A stretch of DNA of 60,291 nt from NCBI GenBank assembly GCA_003427395.1, contig BFEA01000005.1, positions 4,543,123 through 4,603,413 of the forward strand, read 5' to 3'. The notes beneath the pieces are model-generated. The model saw nothing but the letters and a program-made list of their open reading frames with translations. It was not told where the DNA came from and searched no databases. The stretch is from Chara braunii. Taxonomy: Eukaryota > Streptophyta > Charophyceae > Charales > Characeae. This document shows, one piece after another, positions 19,361 through 30,261 of this stretch. The position numbers and the translations under genes are program-made. The number at the start of each line of letters is the position of its first letter. Within the stretch, counting starts at the first letter, position 1.

Positions 19361-20640
19361 AGCTGCTGAGCGGTTTCGTTGCTCGGCCGATGGGACTGAG
19401 AGCCTCACTGCCACCCATTGTTAAGGATCAGCTCGACAAGTGAGAGTTACCACTCCTTGGTGGCCTCGATTTCGTGTCGTCGAACACACTCTGCGGTGTT
19501 TGGACTAGCACACAGCGGAGCAGCGACCAGGGGCGGAGCAAGAAAGTGGCCAGGGAAAGACGAAGGCAGAAGGGTGAATCTGGGCCCGAAGCTGCGCCGG
19601 ATGCATGCGGGAGAAGGAAGAACACAGTGACGAGCGCAGGAGAGCGGTAATGGGCAGGAGAGAGGCGCTGAGCAGGGAGCAACGATAGACCGGGCGGGCG
19701 GAGCCTGGCAGAGTACGAGGAAATGGCGGGAGTGGGCTGGAGGTGAGGTGCGATCGCGCCCAGCAGAACAAGGGCGGTGTCTAGGCACAGATGAGCAGCG
19801 AGCAAAAGGGGCCGGGGAGTCAAGAGTGGCTGACTGCGCGGCAGCGAGAGCGAGAGGAAGACAAGGCGAGGCAACGAATGAACCTAGACCGGGATAGCGT
19901 CGGGGTGCGTACGGAGGAGGAAAGTAGGACAAGTGGGTGAGTGGAGCAAGGCCCGACACAGCAAAGACGGGTGAGTCTGAACGGGATCCTTGCTAGGCGT
20001 GTGCGCGGTGAAGGGGAGTGGAGTGTAGAGTGAACTTGGACCGGGAAGCACGTCAGGTGCTTACGAGCACTACGGGCTATGGTGGGCGTTGGGCAGAGCA
20101 TCGTGGGGTGTGCATATCTCACTCGATTTTTGCCAAATCGGGTGAGTAGAAGGGCGATCCTGGGCTTTTAGGCTCGGGCGAATCTGAATCTGACCTCGGC
20201 GTAGGAGATGGGTTAGTGATTCCGGAGGTTAGTGAAGAAAGCCGTGCGCGGAGCTAAGGAGATGACAGGGAGAGGGGAAAGGAAGCATGCGTAGTGTGGT
20301 CAATCGGGAATGAAGTTAGTCAAAAAGAGGGGGCATTCCTACCGTTTTTTGGGTAGGCGAATCAGATTCTGAAGTCAGAATCGAAGGAAGATCAGTAGAA
20401 ACAGGAGTTAATGAGAAAGGTAGTGGGCGGGTTATGGCGGAAGCGAAGGAGGCGAAGAGTGAGAAATGCCTATCTCGCTCGTTTCCGGATGAAATGGAGC
20501 GGGAAAGGTCTTGATTTAGGGGTTTTCGTATACTACGAATCCAATGGTGGAGCTAGTTTTGAATGTCGAGGGTTAGTTTTTGTGCAGTGTCGATACGAAG
20601 CTGCGCCCAGGGGTGGAGTTCGACGAAGTGCTAATGCACC
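19361..20640. other. Unrecognised GC-rich sequence next to the rDNA relics
   Basis: Purine-rich plus strand with GAGCGAG- and GGCG-type words. Long Pro/Ser/Arg-rich minus-strand frames at 19428-20122 overlap in several phases and reflect composition. It could contain diverged rDNA spacer, but no promoter or spacer repeat is recognised. Confidence 0.35.
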
Positions 20641-20644
20641 TAGT

Positions 20645-20708
20645 CATGTTCTAGAGTAAGGTTCATGGAGGTTTTGTTCGCCCTATTGAGAGAAGTAGCG
20701 TGGGGGCT
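20645..20708 (+). repeat. Single R unit
   Basis: CATGTTCTAG, TTTTGTTCGCCCTAT and GAGAAGTAGCGTG match the R units at 15.5-15.9 kb in order. It abuts the GA microsatellite. Confidence 0.65.
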
Positions 20709-20729
20709 AGTTGCGCTGTGCCTACAGAG

Positions 20730-20733
<4 letters not shown>

Positions 20734-20817
<84 letters not shown>

Positions 20818-20818
20818 N

Positions 20819-20893
<75 letters not shown>
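20734..20893. repeat. (GA)n microsatellite
   Basis: About 160 bp of GA with one ambiguous base (N at 20818), so the length may be unreliable. Confidence 0.97.
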
Positions 20894-20897
<4 letters not shown>

Positions 20898-22010
20898 AAT
20901 ACTTATCTGGCCGGGGCGCATCCAGGAGAAGGTACTTCAAGTGCAACATGTTTTAACGGACGAATCCTTACCTTCTGGCTTATTGCAGTAGGCGGACTGC
21001 AGAACAGTGGTTGAGTATCAACCTCATGAATCTTCCCGAGTTTTAAGGGAGATTCATTCTTATTTTGTATGTTTGGCAAGACAACGAAACTCTGGCTATA
21101 GCCCTGCTCTCGCTGATGTGATCACAACGTCAGGCTGATCACAACCAGGCTGCTCGTTGTGATCGTCATGCCGTCATTATCCCGAGTGTGTATGTCGAAC
21201 CCCTCGTCCTGTGCGCTAACTCAGACACCACGACCTCGGGTAGACAGAACAGGTGATGTGGGATGAGCCGAGAAGCGAGCTACGGAGGCGCACTGCAGTG
21301 CGTCGAAAGCTTCATTCCGATTGTGTTCATCTCGACGCTTGGAGCAAGAAGGAGCTTGCTTGGAGGGAGGGGATTGGTGAAGTCAGAGAATGGTGGTTGC
21401 TGATTGGTGGAGCAGCTGGTTTGTGAGCTACGGCTTACTAAACTGCTGCAGTGGGCTGCCGCACTAGGCTTTGGCTGCGCTGAGTGTTGCTGCAGTATAC
21501 CGCTATCATGCCCTTCTGTGACGTGATTGCGGGCCGCCGTTACCATACGGACTTGTTGTGACCGTACTCGAATGAAGCACAGGGAAGTGCTCTATTAGGA
21601 GGGGCCTCCCTGGACTGTGTGGTTGATCGAGAGAGGCAGCACCATGGCCTGAGGTGGCGATCAAGTATCGGCGAAGGAGTGGCTTGCAAATAGAGTAGGT
21701 GATCAAGCTCGGATAGAGGGTGTTATTGTTGCGAAGTGGGAGGTCGTCAGAAAGTCAGCAACTAGTGGTTCGACTTCAGTTGACCGGCGGCTGCGTGTTT
21801 TGGCCACCATTGGGGGGCCCTCAGGCGACTGAAGGATTCAAGGCCCTCTCTTGGGAGTTGAGTTGTCCCCCTCTTGTGTCTCGAGCGTCTGAAACCCCTT
21901 GTTCTGCCTTTCTTACTCTAAGTCTGGTCTACTTGGTCCTGAGAGGAAGGCGGCAGGCGGGATTGCAACCCGTAGGCCCGCAGCAAGGCCTTCGTGGGAG
22001 GTTACCCCAC
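20894..22010. other. Unrecognised sequence with scattered inverted repeats
   Basis: No gene recognised. Inverted repeats include GAATCTTCCC with GGGAGATTC near 21028-21057, and three GATCACAAC/GTTGTGATC words at 21118-21166 that can pair. Minus-strand frames at 21280-21706 show no domain. Confidence 0.35.
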
Positions 22011-22060
22011 CGATTGCGGGAGCTCTGCCGGAACTCAGGAGGAGTTTTGGAGGCAGGGAA
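22011..22060 (+). repeat. Conserved 50-bp head shared with 12148-12099
   Basis: Gap-free counterpart of the minus-strand head at 12148-12099. A donor-like GTAACC follows at 22068 and an acceptor-like CTGGCCTTCAG ends at 22183, giving a possible 116-nt intron. Hairpin array HP-B begins 260 bp downstream. Confidence 0.55.
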
Positions 22061-22322
22061 TTGAGAGGTAACCACCCATCCCCCTCTATGAACCCAGATT
22101 ATAACCTTACATGTACTACCCATGGCATGATTTGATTGAGTATATGGCGTGCATCCCTGCTTTGACTTTTGTCTGGCCTTCAGGACACGAATCGGATAAA
22201 GTAAAGGAGTGCATGCAAGTCTCAGTTTCAGTTTTGTTGATTGCCTGAAAGCATATTGTGAACAAAAGGGAAGTGTGTCTGGGAGGAAGGCAGTTTTGCC
22301 TGAAGTTTGGCTGGGTCATTAA

Positions 22323-22945
22323 GGCTGGGAGGTCCCCATAAGTTTGGGGAAACCCAACGCTTTGTTTATTTTGGATTGTGTGGAGCATCAGACCGTTCTA
22401 TAAGTTTAGGTGGTCTGATTGCTCTGGAGGCTGGGAAGTCCCCATAAGTTTGGGGAGACCTAGTGCTGTGAATTTGTATGGAGAATCAGGTCATTCTATA
22501 AGTTTATGTGATCTGGTTGCTCTGATTTGCGAGGGCTAATTGTGTTAGACTTTTTTGGGGGCCAGGTGCATTTTGTAAGTTTAGGTGCCTTGGTTGCCTT
22601 GGTTATTTTGGGGTTTCCTCTGTTTTATTTGGTTATGAACGAGGAGGTCTGAGCCGTTCTATAAGTTTAGGTGGCTCGGCCTCTTCCTGCTTTATTATGA
22701 GAAAATGAACTTGACAAAGGGCGGACCGTTCTGTAAGTTCAGGTGGTCTATCCCAATGCCACGCACATCCTGGATCAGAGAGGAACAAATTAGGCAGAGA
22801 GCCAGACTGTTTTGTAATTTCAGGTGGTCTGACTCAAAGCCCACAATGCTCGAACCCAAAGGTTATAATTTGGCTATATCTTATTATTATTCTATCTATG
22901 AACGAGCTAATCAGACCGTTCTATAAGTTTAGGTGGTCTGACTAT
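22323..22945. repeat. Hairpin array HP-B: loop GTTCTATAAGTTTAGGT, covarying stems
   Basis: Nine units lie at 22333-22350, 22387-22419, 22438-22460, 22485-22517, 22562-22594, 22648-22680, 22720-22752, 22801-22833 and 22910-22942. Seven share a 17-nt loop close to GTTCTATAAGTTTAGGT between arms of 6-9 bp. Two (22333, 22438) keep ATAAGTTT between CCCC and GGGG. The stem changes but pairing is kept: ATCAGACC/GGTCTGAT, ATCAGGTC/GATCTGGT and CTGAGCC/GGCTCGG. The first four units form a ~107-bp dimeric tandem repeat. The region is not coding. The covariation argues that a folded form, RNA or cruciform, matters or mattered. Confidence 0.8.
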
Positions 22946-23061
22946 AGCGTATCACAACCTGAAGAGAGTATAATTAAGAGTATAACTGAAGGTAACTTGG
23001 GTTGACTTAGCATTGTTTCTAAGATGAATGACTCAGTCTTACACCCCCTTTGAAGATTAAG

Positions 23062-23064
<3 letters not shown>

Positions 23065-23092
<28 letters not shown>
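23065..23092. repeat. (AT)n microsatellite
   Basis: About 28 bp of AT between HP-B and the chromovirus 3' region. Confidence 0.95.
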
Positions 23093-23097
<5 letters not shown>

Positions 23098-23104
23098 GGC
23101 TATG

Positions 23105-24235
23105 TAAACAGTTTAGGGCGACTAGAATGACCTAGTCATATGCCCAAAGAAGACCATCAGGACGGGTAATGCTCGACAAAAGGGTGACACCAGGCAGGGT
23201 CGACCATGAATGGGGATTCTAGAATAGGATGGACGTATGCCTAATTGAAGGCATGCAATGGCCTGTACTAGGGTGATGATGGATGTAGTGGATGGGGGAA
23301 ACATACACAACTCATTGACTGGGGTAGGGAGCTAGATCTGGGAGCAGGGAAACCAAGATAACGCTACGGTCCTAATGCCTATGAGATACCGAGGGAGATC
23401 CCAACTCAGGGAGACCCAGCTAAGTGAGAACCGTCATTCGACACATACGAGGGAATGTACAGGGTAGGGATGTCGCGTGAAGTAGTCACGTCCAAAGTAG
23501 CTGAAGCCGATAAAGTGGCTGATGTCGTCGAAGTGGTCGATGACGTCGATGAAGTAGGAGTCGAGTTGATGTTGAAACAGAGTCGCAAAACGCTAACACA
23601 TCTTTAAATAGTTGATGATGGAGTACCTGAAGGTGTAAATCAGTAGGGAGAAGGTCGATGATCAAAGTGTCAGTCGTCAAGACGCCAAGGACGTCGACGA
23701 GTGCGTTGTGGACGCGCAGAGGCGTTCGTCTGTCGCTGAAGAACAGCCTCGGAGGGAGCAGGCTCATCCTTAGCAATCTCCTCAGCCGGAGGAGGAGAAA
23801 AGGGATCAGTCGGCTGAGTAGGAGCAGATGTCTCAGCACGACGAGCACGATCATATGAACGCACCAATATTCGGGCGTGCTCCAAGTGCTCGAGGGGCTC
23901 CCAAGTAGCCTCCTCATCAGGATAGTCCTTCCAACGCACAAGGTTATTTATGCTTGGAGGGGTATCATTGGTAACTCGGCGATATACGATGTCAGAAACG
24001 ACGAACTCCTCGTGACTGTCCACCATGATAGGTGGAGGGCGCTCATAAGGACGTTTGACAAAGCGCTCGGATGGTCTGAGATAAGGACGCAGCAAGAAGA
24101 AATGGTAAACATCGTATAGGCGAATTTGTCGAAGGTAGATAGGTAGCTTTACACGGAAGCGGACCGGACTAGTGGCAGTATCGGAGTCAACGGCCTAAAT
24201 TTGAACTTGCAAAGCGTATCCGATTCGAGCTGCAA
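23105..24235 (-). mobile_element. Chromovirus relic C: integrase end, chromodomain and 3' region
   Basis: Minus-strand fragment running from the end of integrase (about 24235) through the chromodomain (about 24010-23880) to a 3' non-coding stretch (23670-23105). The latter is also found at 274-650. At 24236 it meets an LTR in the opposite orientation, so the original element was rearranged. It belongs to the same family as elements A and B. Confidence 0.8.
23670..24235 (-). pseudogene. Integrase C-terminus with chromodomain (relic C)
   Basis: The frame from 24095 to 23670 is open for 141 codons: RPYLRPSERFVKRPYERPPP, MVDSHEEFVVSDIVYRRVT, NNLVRWKDYPDEEATWEPLE, HLEHARILVRSYDRARR, then a Pro/Glu/Ala-rich tail ending RPWRLDD. 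This is the chromodomain read without a stop, better preserved than in element A. Upstream (24235-24095) the sequence continues as integrase (LQLESDTLCKFKF, YLSTFDKFAYTM) with a frameshift. The methionine at 24095 is internal to the ancestral polyprotein, not a true start. Confidence 0.82.
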
Positions 24236-24239
24236 GTGG

Positions 24240-24980
24240 CGTTGTCGAGCGCATCGGTCCGGCACCGCACGGGGCAGCGCGGGACCCTCCCGGTTGCGTC
24301 ACGCAGGAGTTGGTTTAAATCCTTCGTCGCAATATACATGGAGTTTCCGCAAGCCGCTCCGTCCGAGTGCGCCATCCATACCTTCTGCGAACCCCTACGA
24401 CAGGATATGGCCTACGCGAGGCACGACTTACCTCCACCTTACGGGAGTTGTCACCTCCCTTCGGTGGGCGTATCCTCGTCGAGCTACCAGTCCGCAGTAC
24501 GAAAGCTAATCAGCTGCAATCGCAGAGGTGGACCAGCCGATGGTGTTTCTCGTTCGTTGTAGCATAGGGGGTACGCGCGGTAATACACCTCTATCGGACC
24601 CGGACGTGAACCGACATCTTGGGGGGGCTGAGGTCCCAAGCGCGACTCGTCATCGGTCGGCTAGGACGTATCCCACAAACCACGCGGACACCACTCTACG
24701 AACACAAAAACGAAAACACACACCCACACACATCGAAACAACGCGACAACACTCCTAGTCCCGTCAGTAGTCATCCCATAACTTTCCGATGCGGAAATCG
24801 GATAGACGTCGCGCGCGAGACTTAATATAAAACCGCGCGGACACAGGGCTAACTCATATCGATTCACAATGCAGACATACGCAAGCGGTCGCAATGAAGG
24901 CGTACTACGTAGTACCCATACTCACCCGATCCTCGTTAATCTTGAGGGTCGCGTTCGACACTCAAATGTCGACTGACACG
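24240..24980 (+). repeat. LTR copy with TATA box (plus)
   Basis: Colinear with 33010-32340 on the minus strand over about 700 bp. Shared words include TCGAGCGCATCGGT, GCGTCACGCAGGA, GAGTGCGCCA-CCATACC, GCGAACCCCTACGACAGG, TAGCATAGGGGGTA, GCGCGACTCG, CGAGACTTAA, TACGCAAGC-GTCGCA, GGCGTACTA, TAGTACCCATA and CTGACACGCGC. A shorter piece is at 8745-8990. A TATA-like motif sits in the last third, as expected for U3-R. No coding content. Confidence 0.7.
24826..24832 (+). promoter_or_regulatory. TATA box of LTR
   Basis: TATAAAA follows CTTAA and precedes CGCG-GGACACAGG. In the inverted copy the same position reads TTAAATAAATAT before CGCGAGGACACAGG, so an A/T core element is conserved between copies. 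Confidence 0.5.
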
Positions 24981-25985
24981 CGCCTTGAGGGTTAATCTCT
25001 CGACACTAGACAACCGTCATGCATGGTTGAAGACCACACACCCTCTTCTGCACCCTATGCAGAGTGGGTGGTACACAGGTCCATACCTGTGGTGACAGTC
25101 GTTTTTTACTGCCCCACTCCAGGCCTAGACAGAAGTCAAGGGGTTTGACTTTGACGACTGCCACGGACTACAACGTCCAACCATAGAAATCTAAAAAACA
25201 AAGAATAGCAGAGGGTCTCCCTTTTCTCTCAAGCCATAATCTGGTTACCCCTTGCGCACGATCACAATAAGCCGCGCGCATACCCAAGGCATATATAGAT
25301 ATATACATAAGGTTTATTTATATAGGACGATCACTTCTCACAGTCACAGTGAGACTCTTCTCAGCCATAGATGTATGTAATCGCAGATAGTCATATCCAG
25401 AGTCCGAAACCACAAATATACATGCAATCACATCAAAGATCCAACAAAAATCCACGCACTACACGAGGTCAACTTCAACCATCCTCTGTGCTCATACCCC
25501 TTGCTTTAGCCATACAAACCTCACTCTTGTGTAACTCTCCAAAATGAATACTCAGTACTTTTGTTAAATGACCATTAAGTGGAGTCCGGGTGAAAACACA
25601 ATGAAACAATTCAAACCACAAGGCTAAAGCCTTTAGGTTGAGTGACAAAAGTGGATTGGAGTTGAATCGTAAACCGACGAATCGACAACCGACCTATTAT
25701 CAGTGATAACAGAAGATGATCCTCCTAGGATCAAGCTGAATCTAACCCAAATCCTGAATCAAACGGTCAAGAAGACCTGTAACACAAGACAGGTTAATCC
25801 CCAAGCTAAACCTATAAGTCCGTGGAGAATAATCTCCATATCACGATCTCACTCAAAGATCTTCCTAAATAACTAAGCCTGCATCTACCGCTAAGTAGTG
25901 CCCAAAGCAAGGATAGATCCTGGCATAATGTCCCCTACACAGGGTTGATCGAATTGTCACCTGTCAAAATATAATCTATCTCCTG
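24981..25985. other. Unrecognised non-coding sequence
   Basis: No open frame of 60 codons and no recognised motif. It may include the leader of the element that supplied the plus-strand LTR, but no primer-binding site was identified. Confidence 0.35.
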
Positions 25986-25989
25986 TAAA

Positions 25990-26300
25990 CTAAGAAAATT
26001 TCAGCAGCGCTTCACGTAGGAAAAGTGTCTTTCCATAATTTATATCAGCCCGAATATGAAAACAGAAACAGTCTTTGACTTTTCAAAGTCCAATTTTGTC
26101 GAACTCCTTGAATCAGCAAAAATTTGAGAAGCACTCCCTTTAGAAAACGAGACTTTTCAAATTTTTACTAAGCCATATATGAACTTTAGACAAGTCGAAC
26201 TTTGAAAAGTCAAAAAGTTGACTAACTCCTTGGATTTGCAGAAATTTTGGCAGCGCTTCCCGTAGAGAAAGTAGCTTACCAAAATTTATACAAAGCCAAG
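25990..26300 (+). repeat. Three diverged ~120-bp tandem units
   Basis: Units near 25990, 26115 and 26240 share GCAAAAATTT-AGCAGCGCTTCCCGTAG, AAAGT-GCTT-CCAAAATTTATA and AAGCC-TATGA, with ACTTTTCAAAGTC or its reverse in between. Plant-like non-coding repeat, function unknown. Confidence 0.6.
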
Positions 26301-26380
26301 CATAACAAAAGATCCCAGAAAATGCAGAAAGTGACCTACAAGCATAACAAAAGATCCCAGAAAATGCAGAAAGTGACCTA
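26299..26380 (+). repeat. Perfect tandem duplication, two 40-bp units
   Basis: 26299-26338 and 26341-26380 are identical (AGCATAACAAAAGATCCCAG through AAAGTGACCTA), separated by CA. The identity shows a recent duplication or an assembly slip. Confidence 0.9.
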
Positions 26381-26965
26381 AGTAAAAAAATTGAACTCAG
26401 AAATGCAGGAATCGAAACTAATTCCTATGACTCTAGCACGTCGCGAGCGACTAAAGCAACTACCTATCAAACTGAAACTCGGACCAAGTTGTAGCCTCAC
26501 TCATACACATGCAGGTCAAACCACAAAGGTAAGTATTCTCACCATCCCAAAATATACCTGAACAAACAATAGTTCATGATCTTTCAATGTTTTATCCCCT
26601 TATACCCAGCTTACATAAGGCATAAGGTCAGGGCAACCTATGACTGAGGGATTAAAAGTTTTTAAACTTTAGTCACGACGCTTGTAGCATCCGAGAGTAA
26701 CGATAATAATTGGCAATGCTTCACTTTTGTCGAGGTCGCAGAAGAGCGAGGACATGGAAATGCTAGAGTTAGACCTACCCTACCCAAAATAACAGCCTCA
26801 CAATTTAGGGCCTAGGTAGGCTAAAAAGAACGGTCGCGCCAGGCATGGGGCCGCGACGTGGAAGGAATATGAAGTTTTTTTTATTATTTTTATCTCTTGG
26901 GCTGCGGGGCTTGACCTCGAGCGAGGGGGGGTCAGCAGTCCGATGCCGAGGCCTACCCGTTGAGT
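26381..26965. other. Unrecognised non-coding sequence
   Basis: Nothing recognised. The end of the stretch becomes GC-rich and grades into hairpin block HP-C. Confidence 0.35.
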
Positions 26966-27371
26966 GACCCCGAAGCCGTGGATGGGCAGCCATCCACGTG
27001 AAAGTGGTAGACAGGCATAAAGGCGAGGCCTGCATGGCCGCAGTTAGGCGGGGTCTGCAAGACCTCTGGCAGACAGTGGCTGCAAGGCCACAGGCAGGAA
27101 GGATGCCCAAGGCCAAGCTCTTCTTATAGAAGAGCGGCTCCTATCATCGTCATGATAGGAGGTACCCTAGTAGGTTACAACACCAGACTACTACCCAACA
27201 GACACCAAGATCGAATCGGATATGCCGCGCCCTACTGGGCATAGCTCCTGTTGGGAGTTGTCACATTCACAACCAAGTGGCGCGGTCGATCTCGAAGATC
27301 GCCCGACCGAGATCAGGTGCGTGCGGATTAGCATGTGCCCTACGCAAGGATGATAAGCATATATCGGGGGG

Positions 27372-27636
27372 NNNNNNNNNNNNNNNNNNNNNNNNNNNNN
27401 NNNNNNNNNNNNNNNNNNNNNNNNNNNNNNNNNNNNNNNNNNNNNNNNNNNNNNNNNNNNNNNNNNNNNNNNNNNNNNNNNNNNNNNNNNNNNNNNNNNN
27501 NNNNNNNNNNNNNNNNNNNNNNNNNNNNNNNNNNNNNNNNNNNNNNNNNNNNNNNNNNNNNNNNNNNNNNNNNNNNNNNNNNNNNNNNNNNNNNNNNNNN
27601 NNNNNNNNNNNNNNNNNNNNNNNNNNNNNNNNNNNN
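27372..27636. other. Assembly gap (265 N)
   Basis: Unsequenced, inside the hairpin-dense block. Confidence 1.
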
Positions 27637-28129
27637 TTTTTTTCCTATTCTATTAATAATTTGATTTATTAGATATTTATTTCCTATTTTGGTATCATAT
27701 ACTATTTATGTCTATATTCTATGTATATTTATTATGTATATTTATATCCATATTTTCATATTTTTCTTCGAATCCGAAAGGATTCGATCTCAGGTCTGGA
27801 TTTTAGGGGTTGTGGCTGAAAAGCCACGTGAGGTGACGTGCCCGTTGGCCTAGGCCAACGGAAAAAGGTAAGGGAAAAAAAAAAAAAAGCAAAAATTGAA
27901 GCGCCAAATGCCGCACTAAAAACTAACGGGGACTTAGAGTCCCCATGAAGGGCAACAGGTGTCATTTCACAAACGACTGTTTTTCCCTATAAGCTATTTT
28001 TTTTTCTTTTGTTTTCTTTTTCTTTTTTTCTGTAGATTTTTGTTAGATTTCGTTTTCTTAATTTCGTTCTTAGATTCTTGTTTTTAGATTCCTTCCCCTC
28101 ACTTCTCGTTTGAACTGTGTTAGTGTCCA

Positions 28130-28214
28130 TTCATTTTTACGAACGAGCCTTTTCCAATGAAGGGATGAACGAAATCGCATGTACCCATCCCTAGAACATG
28201 GAACTGTTCATTCC

Positions 28215-28306
<92 letters not shown>

Positions 28307-28400
28307 AAGAAGTGACTTACGTGGCGGCGGACCTCTCGGTACTTCCATCGATAGGATGAGCAAAATCGAATGAATCTACTACCAGAACATGGAAATATAC
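28130..28400 (-). repeat. Two R units around a GT/GA microsatellite
   Basis: Minus-strand R units at 28400-28320 (TTCCATGTTCTGGTAGTAGA, ATTTTGCTCATCCTATCGAT) and 28212-28130 (TTCCATGTTCTAGGGATGGG, GCGATTTCGTTCATCCCTTC) flank the microsatellite. This is the same arrangement as at 15.4-15.8 kb. Confidence 0.7.
28219..28303. repeat. (GT)n(GA)n microsatellite
   Basis: GT run 28219-28257 followed directly by a GA run to 28303. Confidence 0.97.
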
Positions 28401-29469
28401 ACCACCATAGTTTTCCCCCCTCCTCTGTCTTCTTAAGAGTCACCTGCGCCCGTTCGTTTTGCTGAACGGGCTGCAGATGGGCACCCAAACCTGGTGCTGA
28501 TGGCGCCTAGAAGTACGTGCAACGGGAGGTAAGTGTTTTTTGTTCTTTTTTTTTCTTTTTTTTCCTGATTTTGTTTTTCCTCTTCTATTACATTCCTCCC
28601 CCCATTTTGTCGCAATGCAGTTTGCTGCGCCCGTTCGTTTTAGAAAATGGGCTGCAACACTCAACGGCGCGTCCGAACCTGGTGCTTTACCTGCGCCAAG
28701 TGCATGCGGGAATGGGTGAAGAAGACCCTGTTGAGCCTGACGTTCGACTCAGTTAAATGACTGAGGGGCGCCTGTTTATTTTTTAGCAACGGGCTGCCAC
28801 CCTGCAAAGGGAAATGAAGGGGGGAACAAGGGAAGGAAAAAAAAAAAAAGGAAAGGGAAAAAAAAATAACGGCCACGTACGTGGCCGGGGCCACCGAACA
28901 GGTGCAGCCCCAGAAGGTTCTAGGGGGTGATCGGACTTCGCCTGTTCGTTTTGAACAGGCTGAAGTAAATGGTTGAGTACAACCATTTACAGGAGTATTT
29001 GGTCTGGGAAAACGACCAGATACTTTTGGGGGTTGATGACCTTGGTTCCCCGAGGGGAAAACCAAGGCATGGAGCTCCTAGCCGTTGATCTAGATCAAGG
29101 GCCAGGAGCACCGACGAATTTTGTATGGCTGTGGGCAAAGCAACTGCCCACATGCCTTCAACTGACTATAAAAGTCAGCACTCCGCCCAGCAGCCTCACA
29201 CTTGTGGCAGTGCTGCTGGGGCATTCACTTGTGTGAATGTTGGCTGGCTGCTGCATGCTACTGTAGAGGGGAAGTGCTGTTGGTGGAGGAACTGGAGGTC
29301 TGCAGGATTAAGGCAGATGCTGTTGGGGGAGAGACAGGCGGTAGCCATAGCCGAGGTTGGGAGCTCACTGCCTCACCTCTACATGGGTGTCGCGGCTGGT
29401 GGGCTGCGTTAGGGTCTGGACGGTGCAACAAGCGGCACTTTTTTTAGTGAGGTTGTGCTGCCGGACTGC

Positions 29470-30060
29470 CGCCTCGACGTGTTGCCGAATTTTTCGTGCG
29501 GCGCTTAAGTTTTTTTTTAATGTGAGTGTAGGGAGGCGATGCTTGACTGGTGCCGCAACGGTATCAAGGCCTTCCTAAGGGGAAGTGCTGTCTGTTTGGA
29601 GACACGACAACGACGACAGTTTTAGTGGGGGAATTATCCTGCCAAAATTTTGGCGGCAACGCACTTCGGTGGCGAGGCGCTGCCGGACTGACGACATGGC
29701 GGCATCAAGTTCTCCCTCAGAGGAGGTGCTGTCCGTTTGGCGGCACAACAACGAGGGCATTTTTTTGTGAGGTTACGCTGCAAAAGTTTTGGCATGGTAG
29801 CGACACTTCGGTGGGAAGCTGCTGCCAATTTTTTGGCACGGTGGCGTGGTACCGGTTTTGGAGGCACGACAGCGGCGATAATTTTAGTGGGGCAGTTGTA
29901 CTACCAAAATTAATTCGCGACTGAGACATTAAAGCGTTAATTTGGTGAGGAGGTGCTGCCGAAATTGTGTGGCGAAGCAATTTTTTTTGGGATGAGCAAC
30001 GGTACTGCCAAAATTGTGCAGCGGAATGAATTTTTTTACGGCGCTAATGTCTTAACGATT
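29470..30060 (+). repeat. Diverged tandem repeats rich in GCTGCC and AAAATTTTGG
   Basis: Several imperfect units of roughly 80-160 bp share GTTTTAGTGGGG, CTGCCAAAATTTTGGC, GACACTTCGGTGG and GGAGGTGCTGCC. Overlapping Gly/Thr/Arg-rich frames on both strands have no domain and are translations of the repeat. Confidence 0.55.
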
Positions 30061-30094
30061 AGAAGCGGGATGATTTTTTTACAGCTTCTTAACG

Positions 30095-30215
30095 ATTGAT
30101 TTTGCTCATCGTATCGATGGAAAACTCTCTCTCACTTACACACACAGGGTTGTAGAAGTGTATTCTTCGATGTTAAGTGGCAGATTCATTCATTTTCGAT
30201 CATCCTATCAATGGA
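30095..30215 (+). repeat. R units (one partial, one full)
   Basis: GATTTTGCTCATCGTATCGA-TGGAAAACTCTCTCTCAC resembles the partial unit at 15868-15915. The second unit (TTCTTCGATGTTAAGTGGCA, TTTTCGATCATCCTATCAAT) is followed by GTTTGAAAACTTACATG, matching the flank GTTTGAAGACTTACCTG at 15840-15860. The homology therefore exceeds the unit itself. Confidence 0.65.
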
Positions 30216-30261
30216 AATTTCGGGCAGTCAGCTGTAGTTTGAAAACTTACATGTTTTATCT

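Larger units (their letters stand above)
26970..29245. repeat. Hairpin-dense block HP-C
   Basis: Perfect or near-perfect hairpins follow one another. Before the gap they lie at 26977-26998, 27052-27064, 27117-27135 and 27138-27161. Between the gap and 28 kb they lie at 27768-27787 and 27812-27827 (both with a GAAA loop), 27842-27861 (20-bp palindrome) and 27928-27944. The 28.4-29.2 kb group lies at 28448-28471, 28629-28652, 28748-28765, 28770-28794, 28936-28965, 28965-28990, 28994-29024, 29040-29067, 29130-29152, 29162-29178, 29186-29220 and 29222-29239. A subfamily has GCCCGTTC-gtttt-GAACGGGC type stems, in which one pair becomes T-A at 28940-28960. No gene is recognised in the block. Confidence 0.75.

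Noticed and set aside
19428-20122. Pro/Ser/Arg-rich minus-strand frames up to 170 codons
   Set aside because: Several overlapping phases are open at once because the plus strand is purine-rich; no motif, start context or splice structure.
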